Assembly (NCBI RefSeq): GCF_000787575.1
Contig: NW_012236519.1
Coordinates: 62,001-126,000 of the forward strand
From: Acytostelium subglobosum LB1
Taxonomy: Eukaryota > Evosea > Eumycetozoa > Acytosteliales > Acytosteliaceae
Direction of reading: 5' to 3'
Length of the DNA stretch: 64,000 nt
The notes under the pieces are model-generated. The model saw only the letters and a list, made by a program, of their open reading frames with translations, was not told the origin of the DNA and made no database searches. The translations under genes and the position numbers were made by a program. This document shows positions 54,182-64,000 of this stretch, piece after piece; position 1 is the first letter of the stretch; each line of letters starts with the position of its first letter.

Positions 54182-54840
54182 ACTGTCATCATGTCTTACA
54201 TGATGAATGAGTGAGTGCGTGAGACGCCTGTTCAAGATCAACCGTTCACTCTTCCTCCTTCTTCTTCTTGAGTGAACCTCACCTAACCGATATCTTTGAC
54301 TGACCCATGATTGCGTAGTAGACCTTAGCACGGAATCCCAGGGCAGGGTATATAACCCGAATGAGAGGGCAAGCGAGAGAGAAAGAGAGAGAGACATAAC
54401 TTGGTTGGTGTGTCCATCTCGAAAGAAGAGTGAGCACATCTTTGTGTTTGGTCGACACGAACAATACTTTTTTTGTTGGGCTGGTCAGTTGTCTCACTCA
54501 CTCTCAAGGTTGTTGGATATTTGTGTTTTAGACAAGATCTTCCCAAAAGTTGACCCTTTTATTTATTTTGAATTAAAATTACTTTGACACTTCTCTTAAG
54601 ACATCTCTCAAATAGACGAAAGGGGGATGACACCCAAAGATCTCTATCACACTAAGGGCGTGGACGTGATCCTTAATCCAAAACACACACACATAACATA
54701 CACATAGTAACACTATATTTATTTATTTATTACATATACACATACAACACAACACATTAACACACACACTTATTATCTCTTTATCTCTTAATCAATCAAT
54801 CAATCAATCATATACAGTAGTAGATATTATTAAAGATAAT
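54182..54840. promoter_or_regulatory. Intergenic upstream of the amino-acid transporter
   Basis: 660 bases. It contains purine/pyrimidine-rich tracts (GAGAGAAAGAGAGAG near 54375) and, before the transporter start, CA-rich and TTTATTTATTTATT tracts with AATC arrays. No gene seen. Confidence 0.35.
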
Positions 54841-56770
54841 ATGAGTATTAGTATGATGCATTCTATGCCTTCTGTACTGAGTGAATATGATCATTTACTC
54901 AATTCAGAGGATAGTGTGCACGAGTATATTATAGACAATTATGTAGAGGACTATAGGCAGTTGTTACAAGAGGAAGAGGCCACCTCTGGTGAGCCCCTGA
55001 TAACAGAGCAACATAAACAGGAGTTGAAAACAACTTTTGGTCACAAGACAATGTAAGTCAATCTCAAGTGAGCGTTAGTGAAGTGATGAGATTGAGTGAG
55101 AGTTGTTAACAATCAATCGTTCAATCAAATAGTGGAACATTGGGTGGATATTGTCTACTGATAGGTAACATGACAGGTCCAGGAATGGTTGGAATCGCAC
55201 TCCAAATGCAAGAAGGAGGTTGGTTCTTGTAGGTATCAACACTTGATGTTCAGGCCCAAAATATCACGTGATGATCAATCAATCAAATCCGCTGACTGAC
55301 ACATCCCTCAATTCAATCAATCACACACCAGGTCTGTCTTGTCCTTCTTTATTATTATGCTCACAAGTACATTCGCAGCCTTGTTCCTCGCTGAGGCAAT
55401 GGCGACCATTCCTTACAACTCCAGATTTCAAGTAAGTGATCCTGGACGATTCCATCTCCTATTGAAGTGGACCCAACGACTGACCCTCTTCCTCCCTCAC
55501 CTCCAGATGCGTGTAGAATTTAGTATGTTAGTTCGCTTCTACTTTGGTAAATGGGGATACCTGTTTGCTCAGGTGTTCATTAATGTTGCCCTGCAGGCAA
55601 CCAATGTAGCCTCGATCATTGTTTGTGCCCAGGTGTTGGACTCGATGTTCATCTATCTGTTTGGCAAGACATGTGGACTGGAGCTGTATCCACAGGCCTT
55701 CCATTGGACCTGTGCCGACAAGCTGACGCAGAGCAGCTCACCCTTTACCGACATGTATATGTTATTCACGTTTGGCTATCTCGTCGTGCTGGTGGTCATC
55801 ATCCCACTTGGATTCCTCAACCTGGACGACAACATCATTGTTCAGATCGGTGCTTTCATCATGATGCTGGTCATCACTAGCAGCTGGGTGGTCATGTTCT
55901 GCATGCATGGCCTCGAGGCCTCCAATCTACCAATGTTTGGCTCAGGGTCTGGTATAGCAAAGATCATGGGCAATGTAATGTTCAACTATGCGTATATAAC
56001 AACAGTTCCAAGTTGGGTCAATGAAGCTGTAAGTTCGAGTCAATCACTCAATCATTCAATCAATCAATCAATCAAACTAACTCTTACTCTCACATCAGAA
56101 ACCATCTGTAAAGATAAGCAAGACAGTTTGGGGCGCAGTGTCAACGGCCACCGTTGTATTCTTGGCCATTGGAATATTGGGCAGTTTGTCATTCGGCCAT
56201 ATGAGCCCGGGATCAGACATCCTGAGCGTCATTAACAGCTCACCGGAAGCCAACGCCTTCTCCAAGGTGTGTGTATATCTATTCCCATTCATCGTCCTGG
56301 CTTCGTCGATCCCCGTGTTCTCCATCATTGTGCGTTACAACCTCATGCAGAACAATCTGCTGCCAAAGGCTGTGGCCAACTTCATTGCCGTGATCCTGCC
56401 CTGGATCATCGTGATCCCCTTCATGACTGGCAACGGACTGAACACCATCTCACAGTGGTCCAGCATTATCTTCAGCTCTATCGCCAACTTTGTCATCCCC
56501 ATGATCATCTATCTCAAGTCGCTGAAATTCAGGAAGGCTCACCGCAAGATGACACAGGAGCAGCGCGACATTCTAAAGACACTGATGGTCGAGTCGGTGG
56601 ACTGGGAGGAGAACATGCATCAGCTGTCCAAGGAGGCCGACCAATCAATGTACCGCGCCGCCAAGATCTTCTCCATCCGTCTGTGCAAGTATATCGCCAC
56701 GACTGCGCTCTCATTGCTGGTCGTGCTGATACCCTTGGTAATTGTAACGACTATTATTTATGGCTCCTAG
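54841..56770 (+). CDS. Amino acid/auxin permease family transporter (AAAP, SLC32/36/38-like)
   Basis: Five exons: 54841-55052, 55133-55228, 55332-55431, 55507-56028 and 56099-56770, giving 533 residues. About 70 cytosolic residues precede the first helix, which carries the family GTLGGYCLLIGNMTGPGMV motif. Ten or eleven hydrophobic segments follow, including SVLSFFIIMLTSTFAALFLA, ATNVASIIVCAQVLDSMF, LPWIIVIPFM and the last ATTALSLLVVLIPLVIV. Such proteins move amino acids across the plasma, lysosomal or contractile-vacuole membrane by proton or sodium coupling. Substrate and location cannot be told from sequence. Confidence 0.88.
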
Positions 56771-57125
56771 TTAGTCCTGGTCATCCAGCAACATGGTCAG
56801 GTCTCAGGAAGACAATATTATGCATGGCGTGGGCGTCGCGAGCACCAGCCTTCAATAAACACATACCTGGTTGGACCAGGGTCACATCTAGATGTGTGTC
56901 AATCAATCAATCAATCAATCAATGTGTGGACATCGCGAGTAGTATCTGTAGACAGTAGACAGACGACAGACAAGGAAGACAGGGGATAGTTGACTTTCAA
57001 GGTAGTTAGGTATTTATTCTTTTGGAACTATTATTAAGTATTGGGGCAGGCTTGGCAGCGAGCTCGAATGGCGTGCTGTTGTGACACGACTGGACGACAC
57101 GCTACGACGATGTCTACTACATTAA
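56771..57125. other. Convergent intergenic region
   Basis: 355 bases between the transporter and the spore-coat-like gene; it includes AATCAATCAATCAATCAATC and short GACAGACGACAGAC repeats. No gene. Confidence 0.35.
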
Positions 57126-58741
57126 TTAATTGCTTACACAGAATGGTTGTCCGTTGTTGACAAGGCAGTGGTAGCCGGCAGCGCAATCAATGAAGCTGCA
57201 GAGTTTGAGACAGGTGGCATCGAGGCTCTTGTCTGGCTGGCAGCAGACCTCGTCGGCAGCACAGTTGCAGTTCATGTCACCGCCAGTGGTGGTGGTCGAG
57301 GCTGAGGTGGAAGCCGAGGTGGAGGCGGTGGTCGAGGCCGTGGTGGTGAAGACGTGGGCGATGGTGGAAGCAGTGGTGGAGGCGGTCGACACGGTGGTGG
57401 TGGCAATGGTCGAGCCGGCAGTGTAGTTGAATGGGTAGCAGGCTGCGATGGTTGGGCAGCATGGGCCTCCAGTGCAGTCAGAGGTTGGGGTCTGGATGCA
57501 AGCCTGGCCGATGGCATCACACTTGAGCTCAGCGCAAGTTGGTCCCTTTGGTGGGATGTACTGGATCCAGTCTCTCTTTGGCACACAGGTGTTGTTGAAG
57601 TGGTGGATCTGGCCAGTCAAGGCGTAGACGGCGCAGTAGAGCTCGGTACCACACTCAAAGTCGCGGCAGCCCAAGTCGTCTCTGTTGACACAGAGCTGAG
57701 CCTGTTGGCCGCAGCACGAGGTGGACTTGGAGAGGGCGCAACGCTTGTCGGCCAAACAGCAGTCAATATCGTTGATGTCCTCACAGTCAAACTTGACACA
57801 GGTTGGGATGTTGGCGATCATCTTGCAGTCGAAGCCTGGGGCACACTGGGTGGTGTCACAGGTTGGGGCGGTTGGGACACAGGTTGGCTGGCCGTTCTGC
57901 TCCATGCAGACAAAGTTGGCTGGGCAGGTGACATCAGTGCAGCAGTCAATCTCCGACTTGACGCAGGTTGGGGCACCGTTGGCCTCCTTGCAGATGTAGC
58001 CGGTTGGGCAGGTAATGCCAATGCAGCATGGGTCTGGGGTTGGTGGGGCCTGGACACACTTGGCTGAGCCGTCAGACAGGAGTCTGCACACCTGACCGAT
58101 TGGGCAAATGATCATGTCACAGATGTTGCCACCAGAGGTACCAGAGGTAGAAGTGGTGGTAGTAGTAGTAGTGCCAGATGTGGAAGTTGTGGACTCTGTT
58201 GGATAATATTGTCAGTAAGTGATCAATCAATCAAACATATCAATCAATTAATGTGATACATACTAACACACTTTGGAATTCTTGGACAACATGAGGTTCC
58301 GTAGCATGGGGATGATGGGACCCACTCGCAGGTCTCATCGGCCTGGCATCTCAGTGAGTCACAGGTTCCGTTTGGTGTAGCATAGGGCAGGAAGCCAACG
58401 CCTGGCTTGCAAGAGGTCCAGAACTCCCAGATCTCACCCTTGGCATCTATTCCACAACTCAACTCGTTCTTGCAGTCGCAGTTCTCAACACAGTAGCTGC
58501 TGGACTTTCCACAACATGAGAGGAACGGTACAAATTGACAGGCTCCATTGCCCCTGCAGTCGGCTTCTGCTAGACCGTCACATTCTGGATTATTCCATAT
58601 TTTATTGATTGATTGAGTGAATGAGTTAGTGATCTGGTGATTGATTGGAAATTAATTATTTAAATAATACATACGTCCAGCCAAGGCAACTGATGCCATG
58701 ACGGTCATGATCAGAAGTATACATTTAATAAGATACGTCAT
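57126..58741 (-). CDS. Secreted Cys-rich repeat protein, spore-coat/prespore type
   Basis: Three exons: 58675-58741, 58264-58584 and 57126-58195, giving 485 residues. Exon 1 is a signal peptide (MTYLIKCILLIMTVMASVAL). The body has repeated follistatin-like units of about 38 residues with the pattern C-x4-CPxGYxC-x4-NGxPTCV (e.g. GITCPTGYICKEANGAPTCV, DVTCPANFVCMEQNGQPTCV), as in the Dictyostelium spore coat proteins SP60/SP70/SP96 and other prespore vesicle proteins. Between them lie other Cys modules with CCG and SCC motifs. Two Thr/Ser mucin-like linkers are likely O-glycosylated. It ends with HCLVNNGQPFCVSN. A role in the spore coat or cellulose-rich matrix is inferred from family resemblance. 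Confidence 0.85.
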
Positions 58742-60253
58742 CTTACTGTATTTATAAATATAGGTGTTGTGGTGTTGCTGCTGGATTATTGATTGATTGA
58801 TCAATGGATGGATGGTTAGTTACTTGGTACTTGGTTGGGTGAGGACTTGGACTTGTGATCCTGTATTGGGTTCATGTCCAATCAATCATTCAATCAATTA
58901 ATCAATTGAAGAATATTATTATTATTAATACATACTAGTCTACAAGTAAGGTGTTATAGGATTATTGTAGGTAGAGCTCTATCCTAGGTGCTTTGGTTAT
59001 AAGTTCTTATATTATATATTATAAGTAGTGGAGTGAGAGAGAAGGATCTGTAGTAGAATGGATGGTTGAGGATGGAAAGGAATAAATGATCAGTAGTGAG
59101 TGAATGAGTAGGTGAGAGTTGGAGTATGTTGTTGCTGTTGATGTTGTTATAGTAGTAATATAGAAGTAGTATGTATGTATGTATATGTGGTGGTCCTACT
59201 ATTGTATCACCTGATTGCACTCTCTCGCTCTCAGTGTTGATGCATCACTCCATTGAAGGTATGCATGCTCCAACATAGGGTGTTACCAAAGTAGTGATTG
59301 AATGATTGAGTGAGTGAATGAGTGAGTGAATGACCCACAATGGTGCCCTTGCGCGGATGCTCTCTAATACGTCTACATTCAACTATTGTTGTTGTTGTAG
59401 CAGCGGACTGATCACATGATGATAACATAACACACGCACGGGCGCGAGTACCTCTGGATAGATGGGAGGTGTGTGAGTTGGTTAGTGTGTGGGCTTGTTG
59501 GATGAATGATGATGGCTGGCTGGCACACACCAGCCCCATAGCCAAACAACTTTAAAGTGTAGTAAGTAGCTACCTACAGCTCACCTGAGAGTGTTAAGTT
59601 GTGTGGGCCATGGAACAACAACAACAACAATACTTAGCCGATGCTACGGCTGTGCAGTGGAAATATAACAGCTTAAAGCATTTGCTCATGAGCATGCCTC
59701 AGATGATCCATGTGCGCTGAATACCTCCTCCTGCTATGTTTAAACCAAATCTTAAACACTAAACCTCCAGTAACATAGTAGTAGCATTGTGTGTGTGTTT
59801 GTGTTGTAGAGTGGTAGTGGTCCTCATCAATGTGCTCCTCTGATTGATCACTCACTCCCTCACACACATTCAGGTGATTGATCAATCGGGGTAATGATCA
59901 CCCCGTGCACCCCTTCACTCACTTAAGATGGTCCATCCAAATAACACAACATAAGGTTGAATCAATCTATGAAGCAACTATTAATACTTCACATATATAT
60001 GATCATGATCTTCTTCTACTTTGCCGCTGAGCGCAATATAATATAGAACTGGAATCATTGATTGATTGATTGATTGAATCCATTAATGAATGGATTGATA
60101 GATGATCACAACAACAACAACAGGGCATTATTCACTCATTGTAGTAGTAGTGATCAAGGCCGAATGATGAGCTCACTATCTTTTTCAGGTCCAGTGTAAT
60201 CCAGTCTAATCCAGTCCAGTCAGTTTGTTACTCACTTCATGATCGTGATTTAT
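58742..60253. promoter_or_regulatory. Upstream region of the spore-coat-like gene (1.5 kb)
   Basis: The near part (58742-59200) is AT-rich with GTTGTTG and TATG arrays. CA/GT-rich blocks that resemble the CA-rich/G-box sites of prespore promoters occur, for example GGCACACACCAGCCCC near 59520-59535 and CCGTGCACCCC near 59902-59912; binding is inference. The stretch also holds a 36-codon ORF on the plus strand, listed separately. Confidence 0.4.
59610..59720 (+). CDS. Candidate short ORF of 36 residues
   Basis: ATG, five Gln codons, then a non-repetitive frame (YLADATAVQWKYNSLKHLLM, then SMPQMIHVR) closed by TGA. It looks like an amphipathic helix. It is too short to judge and could be chance or a first exon. 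Confidence 0.2.
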   Translation: MEQQQQQYLADATAVQWKYNSLKHLLMSMPQMIHVR

Positions 60254-61060
60254 TTAATCAACCTTCTTTCTGCGCATTTGTGGAGACTTCTTGCTGCTGC
60301 TGTCGTCTTCGTCGTCAGAGACCTTCTCCTCGTCGTCACTGTTGACTTCGATGATCTTCTTGGTCTTCTTGGCCTTGGCAGCGGCCTTCTCTGTCTTCTT
60401 GTTGGCGCTGGATTCCAGTTGCTCACTCTGACCGAGGTCGATGTTGCCAGAGTCGGCACTGCTGCGGGTGGTGTTGGCCTGCTCCTCTGGGGCAGCGCCG
60501 CCCATACCGCCAAACATGCCGGCCAATGGGTTGGCCTCGACGAATGGACGTGGGATGTCCTTGCCAAAGATGTAGACCTTGACCAAGTTGTTCTTGTACA
60601 AGTTCTGGAGACCAAACAGAATGTTAAAGGCAAGAGGTTGAATGATTCCCCACTTGTTGTAAAGGAACAGTGGCAACAGGATACCAATAACAACGTTCAT
60701 AGCGATCTTCTTAACCTGAGCCATATCATACTCCTCAATAGTCATTCTCTCTGTCTTGGCCCTATTGTTTGATTGATTGTGATTGATTGATTGAGTGAGT
60801 GAGTGACATGCATCCTCAAACAAACAATGTACTACTTTGACTTACTCTTGACCAAGAGAGGCAGGAGTATGGATATCGATCTTGTTGTTGTTCTTTGGCT
60901 TGGAGGCAATGGTCTGGTAGATATATAAGTAGACGGCTACTGTGATGACCTGTACGATTCCATAACCAATCAATGCGTAGTGTGCGTTCACTGGATCCTT
61001 AAAGTCGATCTTGTTCATAATGAACAGGGAAGCTCCCATAACAAGTAAATCTGTGCTCAT
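60254..61060 (-). CDS. PHO88/SND3-like ER membrane protein
   Basis: Two exons, 60846-61060 and 60254-60761, giving 240 residues. The family pattern is clear: an N-terminal hydrophobic segment, the polar AHYALIGYGIVQVITVAVYL helix, a MTIEEYDMAQVKKIAMNVVI stretch, a second helix (GILLPLFLYNKWG) and the block IQPLAFNILFGLQNLYKNNL then FGKDIPRPF. Pho88, also called Snd3, helps target membrane proteins to the ER by the SRP-independent route. The C-terminus carries a Lys-rich and acidic Ser/Asp tail (casein-kinase-like) ending QMRRKKVD. It is divergent from PSMD11. Confidence 0.9.
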
Positions 61061-61549
61061 GTCTAAAATATATATATTATTCTTCTTCTTCTTTAGTGAG
61101 TAAGGTAGTAGTTCTCTAATTCTACAATATGATATGATAATATTATAATATATAATTACAAACTATTGTAGTAGTCGTAGTATATGTAATTATTTGATGT
61201 AATGATGTGTGAATGGTGAATGAGTGAATGAATCATTGACATTGACTTCAAGACAGAGAGAACACACTCTTCCTTCTTCACACACACCAACCTTCTAATC
61301 GTCAGATTGGCGTGCAAGCCAAAAGAAACGAATGAACTGTGAGTCACCTCCCACCACAACTTCATTTGTCAAACTTCAATTTTGGATGAACTTCGAAGAT
61401 CTAGTTTGAAAACAACATTCATTCACTTTGATGTTCACTGTGTGATGATCACAACCCTCATCTTGATTTAATTTAGTTCTACTTCACACACAATCATTCA
61501 TTAATACATTCATACAGATAAATATAATATTATATATATTAATAACACA
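61061..61549. promoter_or_regulatory. Divergent promoter: PHO88/SND3 and PSMD11
   Basis: 489 bases, AT-rich at both ends. It contains GATTGGCGTGCAAGCC near 61303-61318 and GGTGGGAGGTGACTCACAGTT-type sequence (minus strand) near 61340, which recalls the GGTGGCAAA proteasome control element only loosely. No gene. Confidence 0.35.
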
Positions 61550-63193
61550 ATGAACTACAAAAAGGAACTGGAACATGTTGCTACATTAGAGACTTTAGAT
61601 ACTGACAAAGCATTGGCAAAGTACAAGGAGCTCATTCTAGCACGTATGTCTGATCAATCAATGCCATCACAGATGATCAATCAATCAATCGATCAATCAA
61701 TGACACTTAGTGAACAGTATATTGACATCAATGAATAATATAATATAGAACAATCACCAGATGATGTAAAAGAGGAGTCTATACATAAGTTGGCACAGTT
61801 GTTGGTAAAGATTGGCCGTGCTAATCAATTGTCCGAGTTGCTTAATACTATCAAACCATTCTTTGACAAGATATCAAAGCCAAAGACAGACAGGATTGTA
61901 AGATCCTTCATCGACTATGCACTCACAGTGCCCGGCAACCAAAAGATGCTCATCGACTATTGCAAAGAGAACATCGAGTGGTGCAAGCAGACCAACAGGA
62001 GCTACCTAAGACAGCGTTTAGAGACAAGACTTTATTCATTGTATGTTGTAGTAATATATCATCATTCATTGATTGATTGGCTAACTTACTCAATCAATCA
62101 AATATTAGGATGTACGACGTTGAGGATTATAATAATGCACTGATTGGATTGGCTACTCTGTTGACAGAGATCAAGAGGTTGGATGATAAGCCATTGTTGG
62201 TTGAGATTCAGTTGGTTGAGAGCAGGATTCAACACGCTCTGAAGAACATCCCAAAGGCTAGAGCTGCCCTCACCTCTGCGCGTACCAATGCCAACACCAT
62301 CTACTGTCCACCAAAGCTTCAGGCTGAGATCGACATGATGTCCGGTATCCTACACTCTGAGGAGAAGGATTACAAGACTGCGTAAGTAACAGTGAAGTCC
62401 ACGGTCATACCTTAGAGGGATACTAACAAACGAGTAGTTACTCATACTTTTATGAATCCTTTGAGACTTATGACACTCTGGACGATCCAACTGCCTTCAA
62501 GTCATTGAAATACATGTTGCTGTGCAAGGTCATGACCAGCCAGACTGATGACGTCTTTGCCTTGATCAATGGAAAGATTGGTCTAAAGTACGTTGGCAGA
62601 GAAATCGAGGCCATGAAGGCCGTTGCCAAGTCGCATGCCAACCGATCATTGTTGGAGTTTGAGGGCACCATCAATCAATATGGCGCAGGTATGTCACTCA
62701 TTCATACATCATACATATACAACCAGTCCATCACTTACTGACACTCAATCATCAATCACTTAATCAAACAAATGAAGAGTTGAAGGATGATGCCATCATT
62801 CACAACCACTTGAACGAGTTGTACAACAAGTTGCTGGAGAACAACTTGTGTCGTATCATTGAGCCATTCTCAAGAGTGGAGATATCTCACATTGCAGAGT
62901 TGCTCAAGCTGCCCGTTGCCACCGTCGAGAAGAAGCTCAGTCTGATGATCCTGGACAAGAAGTATCACGGTATCTTGGATCAGGGCACTGGTACCCTCAT
63001 TGTATTCGACGAAGCTAAGCCAAATGTATGTATCATTCATTCCATTCATTCATTCATGAATGGACTACTTATTAACAATCAATCGATTGATGATCATCAA
63101 ATGTAGAAACTATACTCGACTGCTGATGAGACAATCACTGCTTTGGATAAGGTTGTAGGATCTCTCTATGAAAGGACCAACAAGTTGGCCTAA
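61550..63193 (+). CDS. psmD11: 26S proteasome regulatory subunit PSMD11 (Rpn6)
   Basis: Six exons: 61550-61643, 61749-62040, 62109-62381, 62438-62688, 62778-63025 and 63107-63193, giving 414 residues (human 422). TPR-like helical repeats fill the N-terminal two thirds ([40 protein letters not shown]). The PCI winged-helix region follows: [60 protein letters not shown]. The long final helix contains [17 protein letters not shown]. Rpn6 is the molecular clamp that holds lid and core together. Identification is secure. Confidence 0.96.
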
Positions 63194-63507
63194 ATCTAGC
63201 CAATCAATCAATCACCATCACATACATCATCACCGTCACCAAACAATCAAGCCAACAATAACAAACAACAAACAACAACAACTAGTATCTTTAGAACATT
63301 TGTATACATCCAACATCATCATTGGCAGAGATCAATAAACAACTTACTTACTTATTACACCTTGATCACTCAAGGACCAAGGCTTTTGGTCCAAAAGCCT
63401 CAACCCTTGCCCTCGCCCTCGACCCCGACCCCACTCACCAATCAAGAATGACATCATTCGTCAATCATCAAACAAAGACGAAGACGAAATAAGATACATT
63501 TAATAAC
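63194..63507. other. Intergenic between PSMD11 and COA5, with a strong foldback
   Basis: 314 bases. PSMD11 3' flank with AATAAA near 63334, the palindrome at 63380-63400, and a C-rich CCTCG/CGACCC tract at 63400-63435. The COA5 promoter must lie in the last 100 bases. Confidence 0.45.
63380..63400. repeat. Perfect inverted repeat, 10-bp arms, 1-bp centre
   Basis: AGGCTTTTGG, then T, then CCAAAAGCCT. It lies just after the PSMD11 3' end and beside a pyrimidine-rich tract. Confidence 0.9.
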
Positions 63508-63895
63508 ATGTCAGGAGTAGGTCATCCATGTCAACAGATTAAAGATGCTATTGTGAAGTGCATTAGAGAGAGCGATTGCATGGCAAATGGCAAGACCTTC
63601 CATCAATGTATAAAGTCAGAGGACCTCGACCCTCCCTGCAAGGAGTTGTTGTACACATTCTTCAAGTGCAAAGTAGACATGGTAAGTATGAGAGAGAAGA
63701 GACAAACCAATGCATTGACGACTAACTGACTGAGTCGTGCAGTATGATCGAAGGAACAGATTCAGAGGTAATGTGGCAGCACAGACATGGGAGAAAGAGA
63801 ATGATGAGAAGAGAAGGATGGAGGAAGGCAACGAATCAACAGAGAAACAATCAAAAGAGTCGTCATCATCTCCACCATCTCCACCATCTAAATGA
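63508..63895 (+). CDS. coa5: Cytochrome c oxidase assembly factor 5 (PET191)
   Basis: Two exons, 63508-63681 and 63743-63895, giving 108 residues. Twin CX9C motifs are intact: CQQIKDAIVKC and CKELLYTFFKC, with further family cysteines in ESDC and FHQC. The basic stretch after the splice (YDRRNRFRGNVA) matches the MxxRFxGN segment of PET191. CX9C proteins of this type fold in the mitochondrial intermembrane space through the MIA40 pathway and are needed to assemble complex IV. The C-terminal Glu/Lys/Ser/Pro tail is not conserved. Confidence 0.92.
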
Positions 63896-64000
63896 ACGAA
63901 CAATGTACATACATATGTATATTAAAATGGAGCCGACAGGTCGAATGATCAATCAATCAATCATGTGAAGACAGTCAAGTTCAATTCAATGAATGATCAT

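Noticed and set aside
57190-58067. Plus-strand Val/Gly-rich frame of 237 codons opposite the spore-coat-like gene
   Set aside because: It is the antisense image of Cys/Thr repeats; the minus strand has signal peptide, ordered Cys spacing and phased introns.
1-64000. tRNA genes, rRNA, transposons and retroelement remains
   Set aside because: I looked for T-loop GGTTCRA boxes with paired stems, for terminal repeats and for polymerase or integrase motifs on both strands and found none that hold up. Covariance-model and profile searches would be decisive.

Overview
The window is nuclear DNA from a dictyostelid social amoeba that is less AT-rich than Dictyostelium discoideum; an Acytostelium, Polysphondylium/Heterostelium or Cavenderia-type genome is my inference. 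The reasons are short introns (mostly 50-130 bases, GTAAGT/GTATGT donors, frequent CTAAC branch sites, AG acceptors), introns and spacers full of ATTG/AATC tetranucleotide arrays, compact gene spacing, and long Gln, Asn, Ser, Thr and Asp runs inside otherwise conserved proteins. The gene set also fits: a TKL kinase-WD40 fusion, a spore-coat-like Cys repeat protein, giant ankyrin-like proteins and a G alpha subunit. No ribosomal RNA, tRNA, CRISPR, transposon or virus-derived element was recognised. Three N positions (40587, 48856, 48894) show that this is an unfinished assembly.

Layout. 1-12.4 kb: a SANT protein cut by the window edge (-), SUV3 mitochondrial RNA helicase (-), an LYR-motif protein (-) divergent from an HP1-like chromo/chromo-shadow protein (+) that carries an in-frame TAG, then a seven-exon ABC half-transporter (+). 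12.8-16.6 kb: two adjacent related type I membrane proteins (+) and PIG-X/PBN1 (+). 16.7-25.3 kb: kinase-WD40 (-), ribosomal P2 (+), G alpha (-), a 2-kb gene-poor stretch, and a coiled-coil RWD-like kinetochore candidate (-). 25.6-34.1 kb: proteasome beta-4 (+), endonuclease V (-), a two-unit ankyrin-like giant (+), a 4-hydroxyphenylpyruvate dioxygenase-like enzyme (-). 36.2-49.8 kb: a nuclear low-complexity protein whose C-terminus resembles the AF4/FMR2 homology domain (+), GlcNAc kinase (-), a Myb-like Cys/His protein (-), a 2.7-kb gene-poor stretch, a SANT regulator (-) and a Q-rich regulator (-). 51-64 kb: unresolved exons (-), RPA14 (-), small ORFs, an NmrA-like reductase (+), an amino-acid transporter (+), a spore-coat-like protein (-), PHO88/SND3 (-), proteasome PSMD11/Rpn6 (+) and COA5/PET191 (+).

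This is not an operon-like locus, and most genes are unrelated housekeeping functions. There are two proteasome subunits, two mitochondrial or respiratory assembly factors, several chromatin or transcription proteins and two ER-biogenesis factors. Many neighbours are divergent pairs sharing 90-500 bp promoters. Exon models below were checked by hand for splice dinucleotides and reading phase; the summed exon lengths are divisible by three in every multi-exon model given with exon coordinates, except where stated. The observations I would follow first are the AF4/FMR2-like C-terminus, the in-frame TAG in the HP1 gene, the paired membrane proteins with a shared cytosolic tail motif, and several very short ORFs.
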